From NCBI RefSeq assembly GCF_014647875.1, contig NZ_BMQA01000022.1, positions 1 to 64,000 on the forward strand: 64,000 nucleotides of DNA, read 5' to 3'. Below, in pieces: positions 1 to 9,281 of this stretch. Position numbers and translations under genes: made by a program. Position 1 is the first letter of the stretch. Every line of letters starts with the position of its first letter. Source of the stretch: Streptomyces brasiliensis (GTDB lineage Bacteria; Actinomycetota; Actinomycetes; Streptomycetales; Streptomycetaceae). Under the pieces are notes generated by a model that was not told the DNA's origin, did not search any database, and was given only the letters and a program-made list of their open reading frames with translations.

Positions 1-3
1 TAC

Positions 4-201
4 TCACCCTCTCGGGCTTTCCTCCGGGCGCTTCCCTTCGGTGTTTCCGACTCTATCAGACCCTTTCGGATCCGATTCCCGGTCGGCGGGATTTGCCTCA
101 AGGCTTTGCGGGCTTTCGTCCGTCGGCCTTTCGACATTCACTACGTTAGCCGATTCCCTCGGGTTCTCATAATCGAGTTCCGCGGGTTCGAATTCAGGCA
201 T
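4..201 (-). CDS. Small hydrophilic hypothetical protein
   Basis: A 65-residue open frame from an ATG at 199-201 to a TGA at 4-6. The product is very polar and acidic, rich in Glu, Ser, Pro and Asp, with no hydrophobic segment, cysteine or recognisable motif. No clear ribosome-binding site precedes the start. The flanking DNA has somewhat lower GC than the rest of the window. It lies downstream of the glycosylase gene on the same strand. I do not recognise it, and it may not be a real gene. Confidence 0.3.
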   Translation of the reverse strand: MPEFEPAELDYENPRESANVVNVERPTDESPQSLEANPADRESDPKGSDRVGNTEGKRPEESPRG

Positions 202-327
202 GCGAGCACACCAAAATGCGACCCCAGCAAGGGGAAGTCGTGGGTAGTGGGTGGCCGCTCCGGCTGCTGGCGATTGCCGTACCCGGTTCAGCGGCTTGGG
301 CTACATTACGCACCTTCCGGGGACGCG

Positions 328-969
328 TCAACTTGAGCGGCGCCTGGGTGCGTGGGCCCTGTAAGGGCTCACCGTCGGGTCGTTGGCGATCCAGAAGCGC
401 CAGGGGTGGACGCCTCCGTCGCCCGAGACTCCCGTGCGTGGACCGTTGCGTACCTGGTCGCGGGCGATCGGAGTGCCCGTCAGCATCTTCAGCGGCGTCT
501 CGCCGGCGGCACACGCGTCCGTGCCGTCAAGGGCCCGGCCCACGTCCAGCGCCGTGGCCAGACGTGCCGGCCCTTTGGCCAGTTCCTTGTCATTTCGGGC
601 TGAAAGTCGACGTTTACGTGCGAGCTCGGCGCCCTCGACGACCTCACCGGCACGCAGCAGGACGGCGCTCGCCGTGCCGTCGGGACCGCAGACGAGGTTC
701 ATGCAGAACCACATGCCGTAGGTGAAGTACACGTACACGTGTCCGGGGGGACCGAACATCACGTCGTTGCGGGGTGTGCGACCGCGATAGGCGTGCGAGC
801 CGGGGTCGTTCGGACCGTCGTACGCCTCCACCTCCGTGAGGCGCACCGCGATCGGGCCGTCCGGGGTCGACCGCACGAGGATGCGGCCGAGGAGGTCGGG
901 GGCCACCTCCAGGACGGGGCGGTCGAAGAACTCCCTGGGGAGTGGCGTACGGTCCGGGGGCGCGATCAT
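328..969 (-). CDS. mpg: DNA-3-methyladenine glycosylase (AAG/MPG family)
   Basis: Base-excision repair enzyme that removes alkylated purines such as 3-methyladenine. The 213-residue product shows the family core LTEVEAYDGPNDPGSHAYRG, followed by TPRN and MFG. E48 of EAY matches the catalytic glutamate of human AAG and Y50 the intercalating tyrosine. MWFCMNLVCG and KGPARLATAL are further family segments. The frame is open upstream, but MIAPPDRTPLPREFF is the natural N-terminus. There is no convincing Shine-Dalgarno, so the message may be leaderless. It is divergent from the spo0M-like gene. Confidence 0.93.
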   Translation of the reverse strand: MIAPPDRTPLPREFFDRPVLEVAPDLLGRILVRSTPDGPIAVRLTEVEAYDGPNDPGSHAYRGRTPRNDVMFGPPGHVYVYFTYGMWFCMNLVCGPDGTASAVLLRAGEVVEGAELARKRRLSARNDKELAKGPARLATALDVGRALDGTDACAAGETPLKMLTGTPIARDQVRNGPRTGVSGDGGVHPWRFWIANDPTVSPYRAHAPRRRSS

Positions 970-1118
970 GGCGTACGAGCGTAGTCCAGTCGGGTGTGTG
1001 CCAAGGGCTGGCCAAGGGTTCCCCCCATTGCCAGGGTGTGGCGCGGAACCGGTCGCGCGCGGAGCGCGTTTGTAGGGATCAAGGGTCCGCACGCAGAGGT
1101 CCATAGATAGGGAGTGTC

Positions 1119-1901
1119 ATGGCGTTCAAGAGGCTGCTCGCGAGTCTGGGGGCCGGCGGGGCTTCGGTGGAGACGGTGCTCACCGAGGTCAACGTCGTTC
1201 CGGGTGGCGTCGTCCAGGGTGAGGTGAGGATCCAGGGCGGGTCCGTGAACCAGGACATCGAGGGGCTGTCCGTGGGCCTGCAGGCGCGGGTCGAGGTGGA
1301 GAGCGGCGACGAGGAGTACAAGCAGAACATCGAGTTCACCAAGGTGCGGCTCGGTGGCGCCTTCCAGCTGCAGGCCGGAGCCGTGCACGCGGTGCCGTTC
1401 GGGCTCGAGATCCCCTGGGAGACGCCGATCACGACGATCGACGGACAGGCGCTGCGCGGGATGCACATCGGTGTGACGACCGAGCTGGAGATCGCCCGCG
1501 CCATCGACTCCGGTGACCTCGACCCGATCAACGTGCACCCGCTGCCGGCCCAGAAGGCGATCCTGGACGCGTTCATCCAGCTGGGCTTCCGCTTCAAGAA
1601 CGCCGACATGGAGCGGGGGCACATCCGCAACACCCGGCAGCAACTGCCGTTCTACCAGGAGATCGAGTTCTTCCCGCCGTCGCAGTACCGCGGGCTGAAC
1701 CAGGTCGAGCTGAGCTTCGTGGCCGACGGGCACGCCATGGACGTCGTCCTGGAAATGGACAAGAAACCGGGCCTGTTCAGCGAGGGCAGCGACACCTTCC
1801 GGTCGTTCCAGGTGGGTCTGCACGACTACCACGGGACCGATTGGGCGGCATACCTCAACCAGTGGCTGTCCGAGGTCGGCAGCCGGCGCAACTGGTTCTA
1901 G
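1119..1901 (+). CDS. Spo0M-family sporulation-control protein
   Basis: The 260-residue soluble protein fits the Spo0M family (arrestin-like beta-sandwich; in Bacillus a regulator acting on the Spo0 pathway). It has the N-terminal FKRLLASLGAGGASVETVL, the VVPGGVVQGEVRI strand region, the PFGLEIPWETPIT segment, and the C-terminal QYRGLNQVELSFVADG. There is no signal peptide or membrane segment. It is followed 40 bp later by the PEBP gene on the same strand. The family is conserved in streptomycetes; a role in development is family knowledge, not visible here. Confidence 0.9.
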   Translation: MAFKRLLASLGAGGASVETVLTEVNVVPGGVVQGEVRIQGGSVNQDIEGLSVGLQARVEVESGDEEYKQNIEFTKVRLGGAFQLQAGAVHAVPFGLEIPWETPITTIDGQALRGMHIGVTTELEIARAIDSGDLDPINVHPLPAQKAILDAFIQLGFRFKNADMERGHIRNTRQQLPFYQEIEFFPPSQYRGLNQVELSFVADGHAMDVVLEMDKKPGLFSEGSDTFRSFQVGLHDYHGTDWAAYLNQWLSEVGSRRNWF

Positions 1902-1941
1902 GCTCAAGGTCTACCGAACCATCCGATCAGGAGGTACCGAG

Positions 1942-2481
1942 GTGACCGAGCTCAAGCGGCGGCCGCTCCCCCATGACTTCCACCCGCCCGTCCCGTCGTT
2001 CACGGTGACGAGCGAGGACATCGAGGAGGGGGCCACGCTCCAGGACGCTCAGGTCCACGCGGCCGGCAACACCTCGCCGCAGCTGCGGTGGGACGGCTTC
2101 CCGCCCGAGACCAAGAGCTTCGCCGTGACCTGCTACGACCCGGACGCCCCGACGGGCAGTGGGTTCTGGCACTGGGTCGTGTTCGACATTCCGGCCTCGG
2201 TGACCGAGCTGCCGGCGGGTGCGGGCAACGGCAAGTTCGAAGGGCTGCCCGAGGGTGCCGTACAGGCGCGCAACGACTATGGGACGAAGGACTTCGGCGG
2301 TGCCGCCCCGCCGCCCGGTGACGGCCCGCACCGGTACGTGTTCACGGTGTACGCGGTGGACCAGGAGAAGCTCGGTCCGGATTCCGACGCCTCTCCCGCC
2401 GTCGTCGGCTTCAATCTGCGGTTCCACGCGATCGCGCGCGCCCAGCTCATCGGTGAGTACGAGAATCCCGCCGAGGACTGA
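1942..2481 (+). CDS. YbhB/YbcL-type PEBP (Raf kinase inhibitor-like) protein
   Basis: A 179-residue phosphatidylethanolamine-binding-protein homologue. It contains the family signatures CYDPDAPTGSGFWHWVVFDI (anion pocket) and GPHRYVFTVYAVD near the C-terminus. The GTG start at 1942 follows a strong AGGAGGT at 1929-1935. There is no signal peptide, so it is cytoplasmic, like E. coli YbhB. The bacterial role is unclear (possibly kinase or ligand binding). A strong intrinsic terminator follows at 2519-2561. Confidence 0.92.
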   Translation: MTELKRRPLPHDFHPPVPSFTVTSEDIEEGATLQDAQVHAAGNTSPQLRWDGFPPETKSFAVTCYDPDAPTGSGFWHWVVFDIPASVTELPAGAGNGKFEGLPEGAVQARNDYGTKDFGGAAPPPGDGPHRYVFTVYAVDQEKLGPDSDASPAVVGFNLRFHAIARAQLIGEYENPAED

Positions 2482-2518
2482 CACGGTATTCGCGCAGTCG
2501 AGCGTTCATTGAACGTTT

Positions 2519-2561
2519 GCCCGCCTCTGGTCTTGGAAGTGATCGGAGGCGGGCATTTTTT
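2519..2561 (+). terminator. Intrinsic terminator after the PEBP gene
   Basis: A perfect 9-bp stem, GCCCGCCTC (2519-2527) with GAGGCGGGC (2546-2554), is followed by A and six T. It separates the PEBP gene from the HNH gene. Confidence 0.85.
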
Positions 2562-2646
2562 ATTGCGTTGTCCATCTCGGCGCGCCCGTCCAGAGTTGAT
2601 CCCAGCCTGCCGGGGGGTGGGCGGCCGCACACGGGAGGTGGGCTGG

Positions 2647-3153
2647 ATGCGTGACACGCTGGTTCTGAACGCGAGCTTCGAGCCGCTGTCGACGGTGACG
2701 CTGAACCGAGCCGTTGTTCTGGTCCTCCAGGACAAGGCCGTCGTCGAGCAGGCCCACCCCGAGCTGCGTATGCGGGGTGCCGATGTGGACATACCCGCGC
2801 CCCGGGTGATCAGGCTGTGCCGATACGTACGGGTGCCGTTCCGAAGACGAGCGCCGTGGTCGAGGCGGGGTGTGCTGGTGCGCGACCGGCACAGGTGCGC
2901 GTACTGCGGGAGGCGGGCGACGACCGTGGACCACGTGGTGCCGCGGGCGCAGGGTGGTACGGACTCGTGGCTGAACACGGTGGCGTCGTGTGCGGAGGAC
3001 AATCACCGGAAGGCCGACAGGACGCCTGAGCAGGCGGGTATGCCGTTGCTTCGGCAGCCGTTCGAGCCTTCGCCCGCCGATGCGATGTTGCTGTCACTGG
3101 GGACCGAGGAGCTTGCCGCGCTGCCTGACTGGTTGGCTCGGGAAGCTGCCTGA
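2647..3153 (+). CDS. HNH endonuclease
   Basis: The 168-residue protein has an HNH nuclease module in its second half. C84 and C87 (CAYC), D95-H96 (TTVDHVVPRAQGG), N110, C115 and H120 (CAEDNHRK) fit an HNH fold with a zinc-binding Cys cluster. The N-terminal half (MRDTLVLNASFEPLSTV) is typical of actinobacterial HNH proteins. The open frame extends upstream, but ATG 2647 follows GGGAGGTGGG and gives the conserved N-terminus. It stands alone rather than beside a methylase or phage packaging genes. The substrate is unknown. Confidence 0.9.
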   Translation: MRDTLVLNASFEPLSTVTLNRAVVLVLQDKAVVEQAHPELRMRGADVDIPAPRVIRLCRYVRVPFRRRAPWSRRGVLVRDRHRCAYCGRRATTVDHVVPRAQGGTDSWLNTVASCAEDNHRKADRTPEQAGMPLLRQPFEPSPADAMLLSLGTEELAALPDWLAREAA

Positions 3154-3202
3154 CTGTTCGCCGTAGGGCCTCGAGTTCTTCGTCGGCCGCCGGTCGGTCT
3201 GT

Positions 3203-3261
3203 CGCGCCCACGCGGCGGAGCCGCATATGGACACAGCCCCGCGCCCCTGACGGGGCGCGGG
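3203..3261 (+). repeat. Streptomyces-type intergenic repeat with terminator hairpin, copy 1
   Basis: A core at 3203-3236 (CGCGGCGGAGCCGCATAT followed by GGACACAG) is repeated almost exactly at 46542-46576. It is followed by a perfect 10-bp hairpin, CCCGCGCCCC (3238-3247) with GGGGCGCGGG (3252-3261). It sits between the convergent HNH and SPFH genes, where the hairpin could terminate both. Confidence 0.7.
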
Positions 3262-3285
3262 TGACCGCATGTTTTCATGGCGCCC

Positions 3286-4236
3286 TCAGTCGATCTGGGG
3301 CTTTTCCCTGCGTTCCGTTCCCGCGGGGGGCGTTGAACCGTTGCCGCCCGAACCTCCTGCGAGGGGGCCGAAGTTGCCCATCGCGCCGGAAAGGCCCTTC
3401 AGGGCGTCGCCGATTTCGCTGGGGACGATCCAGAGTTTGTTGGCATCGCCCTCGGCGATCTTCGGGAGCATCTGGAGGTACTGGTAGGAGAGGAGCTTCT
3501 GGTCCGGGTCGCCGGCGTGGATGGCCTCGAAGACCGTACGGACGGCCTGGGCCTCGCCCTCGGCACGCAGAGCGGCGGCCTTGGCCTCACCTTCGGCGCG
3601 CAGGATCTGGGACTGCTTCTCACCTTCGGCGGTGAGGATGGCGGCCTGGCGCGTACCTTCCGCGGTGAGGATGGCGGCGCGCTTGTCACGGTCGGCGCGC
3701 ATCTGCTTCTCCATCGAGTCCTGGATGGAGGTGGGCGGTTCGATGGCCTTCAGCTCGACGCGGTTGACGCGGATGCCCCACTTGCCGGTGGCCTCGTCGA
3801 GGACACCGCGCAGGGCCGCGTTGATCTCCTCACGGGAGGTGAGCGTGCGCTCCAGGTCCATGCCGCCGATGATGTTGCGGAGCGTGGTGACCGTCAGCTG
3901 CTCGATCGCCTGGATGTAGCTGGCGACCTCGTACGTGGCCGCGCGCGCGTCCGTCACCTGGTAGTAGATGACGGTGTCGATGTTGACCACCAGGTTGTCC
4001 TGGGTGATCACCGGCTGGGGCGGGAACGGGACGACCTGTTCGCGCAGGTCGATGCGGTTGCGGATGGTGTCGATGAACGGGACGACGATGTTGAGTCCCG
4101 CGTTGAGCGTCCGCGTGTAGCGGCCGAAGCGCTCCACGATGGCGGCGCTGGCCTGTGGGATGACCTGGATTGTCTTGATCAGGGCGATGAAGACCAACAC
4201 CACCAGGATGATCAAGACGATGATGATCGGTTCCAT
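3286..4236 (-). CDS. SPFH/band 7 membrane protein (stomatin/QmcA type)
   Basis: The 316-residue protein has one N-terminal membrane helix (about residues 3-20), then a band-7/SPFH domain with IVERFGRYTRTLNAGLNIVV and VNIDTVIYYQVTD. A long charged alanine/glutamate helix follows (AEGTRQAAILTAEGEKQSQI), as expected for an oligomerising stomatin coiled coil, and then a Gly/Pro-rich tail. The ATG at 4236 follows GGGGAG; the upstream extension of the frame looks non-coding. The NfeD-like gene lies just upstream on the same strand, the usual SPFH/NfeD pairing. Probable role: membrane microdomain scaffold. Confidence 0.93.
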   Translation of the reverse strand: MEPIIIVLIILVVLVFIALIKTIQVIPQASAAIVERFGRYTRTLNAGLNIVVPFIDTIRNRIDLREQVVPFPPQPVITQDNLVVNIDTVIYYQVTDARAATYEVASYIQAIEQLTVTTLRNIIGGMDLERTLTSREEINAALRGVLDEATGKWGIRVNRVELKAIEPPTSIQDSMEKQMRADRDKRAAILTAEGTRQAAILTAEGEKQSQILRAEGEAKAAALRAEGEAQAVRTVFEAIHAGDPDQKLLSYQYLQMLPKIAEGDANKLWIVPSEIGDALKGLSGAMGNFGPLAGGSGGNGSTPPAGTERREKPQID

Positions 4237-4367
4237 CGTCGCTCCCCGTACCCCTCTCCGCCGCGCGCTTTCGGCAGAAACTTGTGTCTGTTGAAGATCT
4301 TGCTGGTCGAGTCTGACAGACGCTCGTGCAACTCGTGGGGTGTTCCGGCCAGTTGAGTCGTGCGAGG

Positions 4368-4799
4368 TCACAACACGATCGCGGTGGCCCCCTCGATGTC
4401 CACGACGTCGACTTCCTCACCCGCTTCGTAGGAGCGGCCGGCGTCGAGTGCGCGCGCGGACCAGATCTCTCCGGCGAGCTTGATGCGCCCGCCCTTGCCG
4501 TCGACGCGCTCCAGGACGACGGCCTGTCTGCCCTTCAACGCGTCCACGCCCGTGGCGAGTTGGGGGCGTTGTGCGCTGTGCCGGGCCGCGATGGGCCGTA
4601 CGACGGCGATGAGGGCGACCGAGACGACGACGAACGTGAGTACCTGGACCACGACGTCGAAGCCGAGGCCCGCGACGCCCGCGGCGGCCACCGCGCCGAC
4701 CGCGAACATGCCGAACTCCGGCATCGCGGTCACCACGAGCGGGATTCCGAGCGCTACGGCGCCGACGAGCCACCACACCCATGCGTCGATGTCGTTCAC
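4368..4799 (-). CDS. NfeD-like membrane protein
   Basis: The 143-residue protein has hydrophobic helices across roughly residues 8-67. A soluble OB-like NfeDC domain follows (KGRQAVVLERVDGKGGRIKL, GEIWSARALDAG, EVDVVDIEGATAIVL). NfeD short forms partner SPFH proteins, and the SPFH gene begins 131 bp downstream. Fifty base pairs separate this start from the ABC ATPase stop upstream, so the three genes may be co-transcribed. Confidence 0.9.
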   Translation of the reverse strand: MNDIDAWVWWLVGAVALGIPLVVTAMPEFGMFAVGAVAAAGVAGLGFDVVVQVLTFVVVSVALIAVVRPIAARHSAQRPQLATGVDALKGRQAVVLERVDGKGGRIKLAGEIWSARALDAGRSYEAGEEVDVVDIEGATAIVL

Positions 4800-4849
4800 A
4801 TGGTCATGGTAGGGCCGCGGATCGTGCCGCGGACAGGGCGCGTACGGGG

Positions 4850-5647
<798 letters not shown>

Positions 5648-5798
5648 GAGCGCGTTGTCTCCCCTTGCAGTGTGGCCGGTCTCGGCGCTGTCGCGTTCAC
5701 CTGTGGTCGGAGCGCCGCGCCGGTGGGCGCAGCCCCGATGAAATCTACGCCACCAGTACCGCGGTCCATTCCATCGGTCTGGTCCTTAGGGTGGGGGC

Positions 5799-6587
5799 AT
5801 GCTCTCGGAACCACGTTCAGGACGCCTCGCCGCTTGGGGAAATGCCCTTTTGGCCGGACTTGCCTCTCCGGACGACACCGTGCACGCCATCGTCGGCGAC
5901 GACGCGGTGCACCGGCTGGAGGGGCTGCCGGGTGAGTCGGCGCCGGTCGGGCTCACACTGGCGCTCGGGCGGCTGCGCACGCTGGGGGTGACCGGCCTGC
6001 GGGTGGCGCTGCCCGCGCCGGGGCATCCGCTGGGGCTGAGCGGACCGCCGGAGTTCAACGCGCGGGCACTGGACGCCGAGGAGGCGGTGATCTGTTACGG
6101 CGCCGCGTTCGGGCTGGTGCCGGAGGTGTACGAGGCCGGGCCCGACGGTGATGTGCATGTCGAGGTGGTCTGGCACTGTCTGCCGGTGCGGGAGGCGCCA
6201 CCGGCCGATGTCCCGTCGCTGAGCGAGGCCGAGCGGGAGTTGGCGGAGGCGTTGCGCGAGGCGACGGACGTGCTGTCGCGGCTGGACGTCGCCGGGTCGG
6301 GCCCGGTGGCGGAGGCGGCGATCGACGCGTACCGGGCGCGGGCCGAGCGCGGGCGGGAGGTACTGGCGCCGGGGTATCCGCCGCGGGCGGTGCGCGTCCT
6401 CGAGCTCGCTCAGCGGGTGGGGCTGCTGGTCTCGCTGGCGACGGAGAACGGGCACGGTGGTGCGGTGAGCGCGTCGGAGATGGCAGCGCGGGGGGCCGCG
6501 TTGCGGCCGGTGGAGCGGACGGCTCGGCGGGCGCTCGTCGCGGCGTACAACTCCGTTGTGGAGGAGCGGGAGCGGGGAGTGGGGTGA
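5799..6587 (+). CDS. Conserved actinobacterial hypothetical protein
   Basis: The 262-residue soluble protein has no signal peptide or membrane helix. Visible features are an N-terminal region like LLAGLASPDDTVHAIVGDDA, a segment VICYGAAFGLVPEVYEAGPDGD, and a helical C-terminal half rich in Ala, Glu and Arg (SEAERELAEALREATDVLSR). I recognise it only as a conserved streptomycete protein of unknown function. The start follows a GGGTGGGGGC purine stretch. It is divergent from the ABC ATPase. Confidence 0.82.
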   Translation: MLSEPRSGRLAAWGNALLAGLASPDDTVHAIVGDDAVHRLEGLPGESAPVGLTLALGRLRTLGVTGLRVALPAPGHPLGLSGPPEFNARALDAEEAVICYGAAFGLVPEVYEAGPDGDVHVEVVWHCLPVREAPPADVPSLSEAERELAEALREATDVLSRLDVAGSGPVAEAAIDAYRARAERGREVLAPGYPPRAVRVLELAQRVGLLVSLATENGHGGAVSASEMAARGAALRPVERTARRALVAAYNSVVEERERGVG

Positions 6588-6635
6588 GGGGTGAGGGGTG
6601 CCGTTCTGGCCGGGGGCGTTGGTGTGGGCGCTCCC

Positions 6636-6706
6636 GGGGGCTGCCGCTACCAGACCCCCGCTTCGGCCTGAACGGCCTCGTCCTCGAACGCCGGACGGGC
6701 GGATTG
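6636..6706. repeat. Streptomyces-type intergenic repeat
   Basis: The stretch GGGGGCTGCCGCTACCAGAC leads into CGGCCTCGTCCTCGAACGCC and GGACGGGC. This is a form I recall from many streptomycete intergenic regions. It lies in the 239-bp convergent gap between the hypothetical gene and chpE, where nothing else is evident. Identification rests on memory of the family, since only one copy is in this window. Confidence 0.45.
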
Positions 6707-6826
6707 ATGCCGGCCGCGGTCGAGGAGGCGCCCCCGCGGGGTGGTTCAGGTTGTTCGGGCGGCATGCCGACGGCCTCCCGGGTGCTCCCGGAAGGCCGGA
6801 GGTCGTGTTCGCCGAGCGGCGGAACC

Positions 6827-7072
6827 TCAGTGGTTGAGGCCGAGGTTGCCGAAGGCGGGGTTGAGGACACCGATGACGTTCACGGTGTTGCCGACGGAGT
6901 TCACCGGAACGTGCACCGGGACCTGGACGACGTTGCCGGAGACGACTCCCGGAGACCCCTCGGCGGCGCCGGCGGCGTGCGCGCCGTCCGTGGCGGAGGC
7001 CATCCCCGCACCGGCGGCCAGCAGGCCACCGGCCACCATCGTCACGGCCGCTGCCTTCTTCAGGTTCTTCAC
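6827..7072 (-). CDS. chpE: Short chaplin ChpE
   Basis: An 81-residue secreted amyloid-forming surface protein involved in aerial growth. The signal peptide (about residues 1-27) has KNLKK, a hydrophobic core and an ASA-type cleavage site. The chaplin domain follows: GVVSGNVVQVPVHVPVN, then GNTVNVIGVLNPAFGN. Both conserved chaplin cysteines are absent (NSVGNT in place of xCGNT), which is diagnostic for ChpE. The GTG start at 7072 has the strong site AAGGAGG; the frame runs further upstream but without an RBS. A two-component system lies immediately upstream on the same strand. Confidence 0.93.
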   Translation of the reverse strand: MKNLKKAAAVTMVAGGLLAAGAGMASATDGAHAAGAAEGSPGVVSGNVVQVPVHVPVNSVGNTVNVIGVLNPAFGNLGLNH

Positions 7073-7241
7073 TTCTGAGCCCTCCTTGGCGTTCGCCGCG
7101 GCACTCGCCGCAGCACGCACTGGAGAACGGTGGAGATCCACGGAGGATGCGCCATCCGGGTGACATTCCCACGACGGTATGAATCTCAGCCCGCAGGGCG
7201 ACGCTCCGGGTTGCCGTCCGTGAGGCGGTGCGGAGGGCGTT

Positions 7242-7883
7242 TCAGCCGGTCACGCCATGGCGTACGGCCCACAGGGCGGCCTGGGTGCGGTCGGCGAGGT
7301 CGAGTTTCATGAGGATGTTCGAGACGTGTGTCTTGACCGTCTTCTCCGACAGGACCAGGGCGCGGGCGATCTCGCGGTTGGAGCGGCCGTCCGCGATCAG
7401 GCCGAGCACCTCGCGCTCCCGCTCGGTGAGCGAACCGCCCCTGCCCTGGCCCGCGTTGGCCTCCTCCTGGGAGAGCAGGGCGCCGGCCACCTCCGGCTGG
7501 AGCAGGATGTGCCCGGCGTGCACGGAGCGGATGGCGCCGGCGAGCGCGTCGGGGTCCACGTCCTTGTAGACGTATCCGGCGGCGCCCGCGCGCAGGGCCG
7601 GCACGACGGTGCGCTGCTCGGTGAAGCTGGTGACGATCAGTACGCGCGCGGGGTTGTCGAGTTCGCGGAGTCTGCGCAGCGCGTCGACGCCGTCCATGAC
7701 CGGCATCCTGACGTCCATGAGGACGACGTCGGGCCGCAGTTCCTCGGCGCGGGCGACGCCCTCGGCACCGTCGGCGGCCTCGCCCACCACCTCGATGTCG
7801 TCCTGTACTTCGAGGAAGGTGCGCAGGCCCCGGCGGACGACCTGGTGGTCGTCGACGAGCAGCACCCTGATTGCGTCAGCCAC
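7242..7883 (-). CDS. NarL/FixJ-family response regulator
   Basis: The 213-residue regulator has a receiver domain at about 5-120, with acidic pair D11-D12, phospho-acceptor D57 in VVLMDVRMPVMDG and the conserved lysine in VYKD. A LuxR-type helix-turn-helix follows (LTEREREVLGLIADG, NREIARAL, KTVKTHVSNIL). Its start overlaps the end of the histidine-kinase gene by 8 bp, so the two form a cognate pair. The next gene downstream on the strand is chpE. Confidence 0.95.
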   Translation of the reverse strand: MADAIRVLLVDDHQVVRRGLRTFLEVQDDIEVVGEAADGAEGVARAEELRPDVVLMDVRMPVMDGVDALRRLRELDNPARVLIVTSFTEQRTVVPALRAGAAGYVYKDVDPDALAGAIRSVHAGHILLQPEVAGALLSQEEANAGQGRGGSLTEREREVLGLIADGRSNREIARALVLSEKTVKTHVSNILMKLDLADRTQAALWAVRHGVTG

Positions 7884-9054
7884 CGGGGACCTCCAACTCG
7901 ATCGTCGTGCCCTTCCCGGGCTCCGATTCCACTGTCAGCCTGCCGCCGACGCCGCTCGCCCGATCCCGCATGGAGACGAGGCCCAGATGACGTCCCGCGC
8001 GGCGGACGGAGTGCGGGTCGAAGCCGCTGCCGTCGTCGGTCACCCGCAGGACGGCTCCGCAGCCGCGGCGGGTCAGGGCCACGTCGACGTGCTCCGCCCC
8101 CGAGTGCCGCAGCGCGTTGTGCAGGGCCTCCTGGGCGACCCTCAGTACAGCCGACTCCTGGGCGGGGGGCAGGGCGCGGAAGCTGTTGCAGGTGAAGGTC
8201 ACGCGCGCGTTGTGGGCACGGTCGAGGACCTGGATCTGGGTGCGCAGGGTGGCGACGAGCCCGTCCTCGTCGAGGGCGGCGGGGCGCAACTCGACGACGG
8301 CGGCGCGCAGTTCGTCCGCGGCCTCGGCGGCGAGCGCGGCCACCTGCTGGAGCTCTCCCTTGGCGCGGGAAGGGTCACGGTCGACGAGCCGGGCCGCCGC
8401 CTGAGCCGTCAGGCGCAGGGAGAACAGCTTCTGGCTGACCGCGTCGTGCAGTTCGTGGGCCAGCCGGGAGCGTTCCTCGGCGATGGTCAGCTCACGGCTG
8501 CGCTCGTAGAGGCGGGCGTTGGTGAGGGCGATGGCGGCGTGCTGGGCGAGGATTCCGAGGAGTTCCTCGTCCTCCTCGGTGAAGCCGCACGTTCCCTCTG
8601 GTTCCGGACTCGGCGGGTGTGGCGGCCGGCCCACCACAGGACGCAGCTTGTTGGCGAGGAACAGTGCGCCGAGGATCTCGTCGCCGTCGCGGATGGGCAG
8701 GCCCAGGAAGTCGGACATCTCGGGGTGAGCGGCCGGCCAGCCCTCGAAGCGGGGGTCCTTGCGCACGTCGGCGAGACGCTCCGGCCTGGACTCGTGCAAC
8801 ATCGCGGCGAGGATGCCGTGCTGGCGCGGGAGCGGGCCGATGGCCTTCCACTGGGCGTCGCTGACGCCGTCCACCACGAACTGCGCGAAGCCGCCGTGGT
8901 CGTCCGGCACGCCCAGTGCGGCGTACTGCGCGTCGAGCAGCTCACGGGCCGAGGCGACGATCGTCTTGAGGACGTCGCGCACCTCGAGGTGTCTGCTCAT
9001 GGCCAGCAGCGCGGAACTCACCGCGGCGAGGCCGGACCGGGGGCCTTGACTCAT
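7876..9054 (-). CDS. GAF-domain sensor histidine kinase (HisKA_3 type)
   Basis: The 392-residue kinase has a GAF domain at about 20-180, resembling the DevS/DosS GAF-kinase class. A HisKA_3 dimerisation box follows, with H203 in LAHELHDAVSQ, and a HATPase_c domain at about 290-390 (DDGSGFD, GLVSMRDRA, GKGTTIELEVPG). There are no transmembrane helices, so it is a cytoplasmic sensor. The ligand is unknown: the GAF lacks an obvious way to tell heme from other ligands by eye. It is co-transcribed with the response regulator. Confidence 0.94.
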   Translation of the reverse strand: MSQGPRSGLAAVSSALLAMSRHLEVRDVLKTIVASARELLDAQYAALGVPDDHGGFAQFVVDGVSDAQWKAIGPLPRQHGILAAMLHESRPERLADVRKDPRFEGWPAAHPEMSDFLGLPIRDGDEILGALFLANKLRPVVGRPPHPPSPEPEGTCGFTEEDEELLGILAQHAAIALTNARLYERSRELTIAEERSRLAHELHDAVSQKLFSLRLTAQAAARLVDRDPSRAKGELQQVAALAAEAADELRAAVVELRPAALDEDGLVATLRTQIQVLDRAHNARVTFTCNSFRALPPAQESAVLRVAQEALHNALRHSGAEHVDVALTRRGCGAVLRVTDDGSGFDPHSVRRAGRHLGLVSMRDRASGVGGRLTVESEPGKGTTIELEVPGG

Positions 9055-9281
9055 GACTTCACGGTACCGGCGGGGTCCGACAGCACGGATCGGACCTGTG
9101 ACGGCCGGGTCCGGTCCGGTGGGCGTAGGGCGGGTGGCCTAGGTCCGGGGGCCCGGACCGGCGACGTAGGCCGAAGGGCCCCGCCGTATTGCGGCCCGCG
9201 TCCGAGGCGGCCGGGGCGGTGCCCTTCCTAGGTTGGGGGGACCGCTGGTCGGAGGCGGGTGAGACCGAGGGGACGGTTGTC

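Noticed and set aside
2647..3153. HNH gene as part of a restriction or phage system
   Set aside because: Neighbours are housekeeping genes; no methyltransferase, terminase or toxin-antitoxin genes are adjacent.
6595..6826. Gene between the 262-residue hypothetical and chpE
   Set aside because: The only open frames read through a known type of intergenic repeat and lack starts with an RBS.
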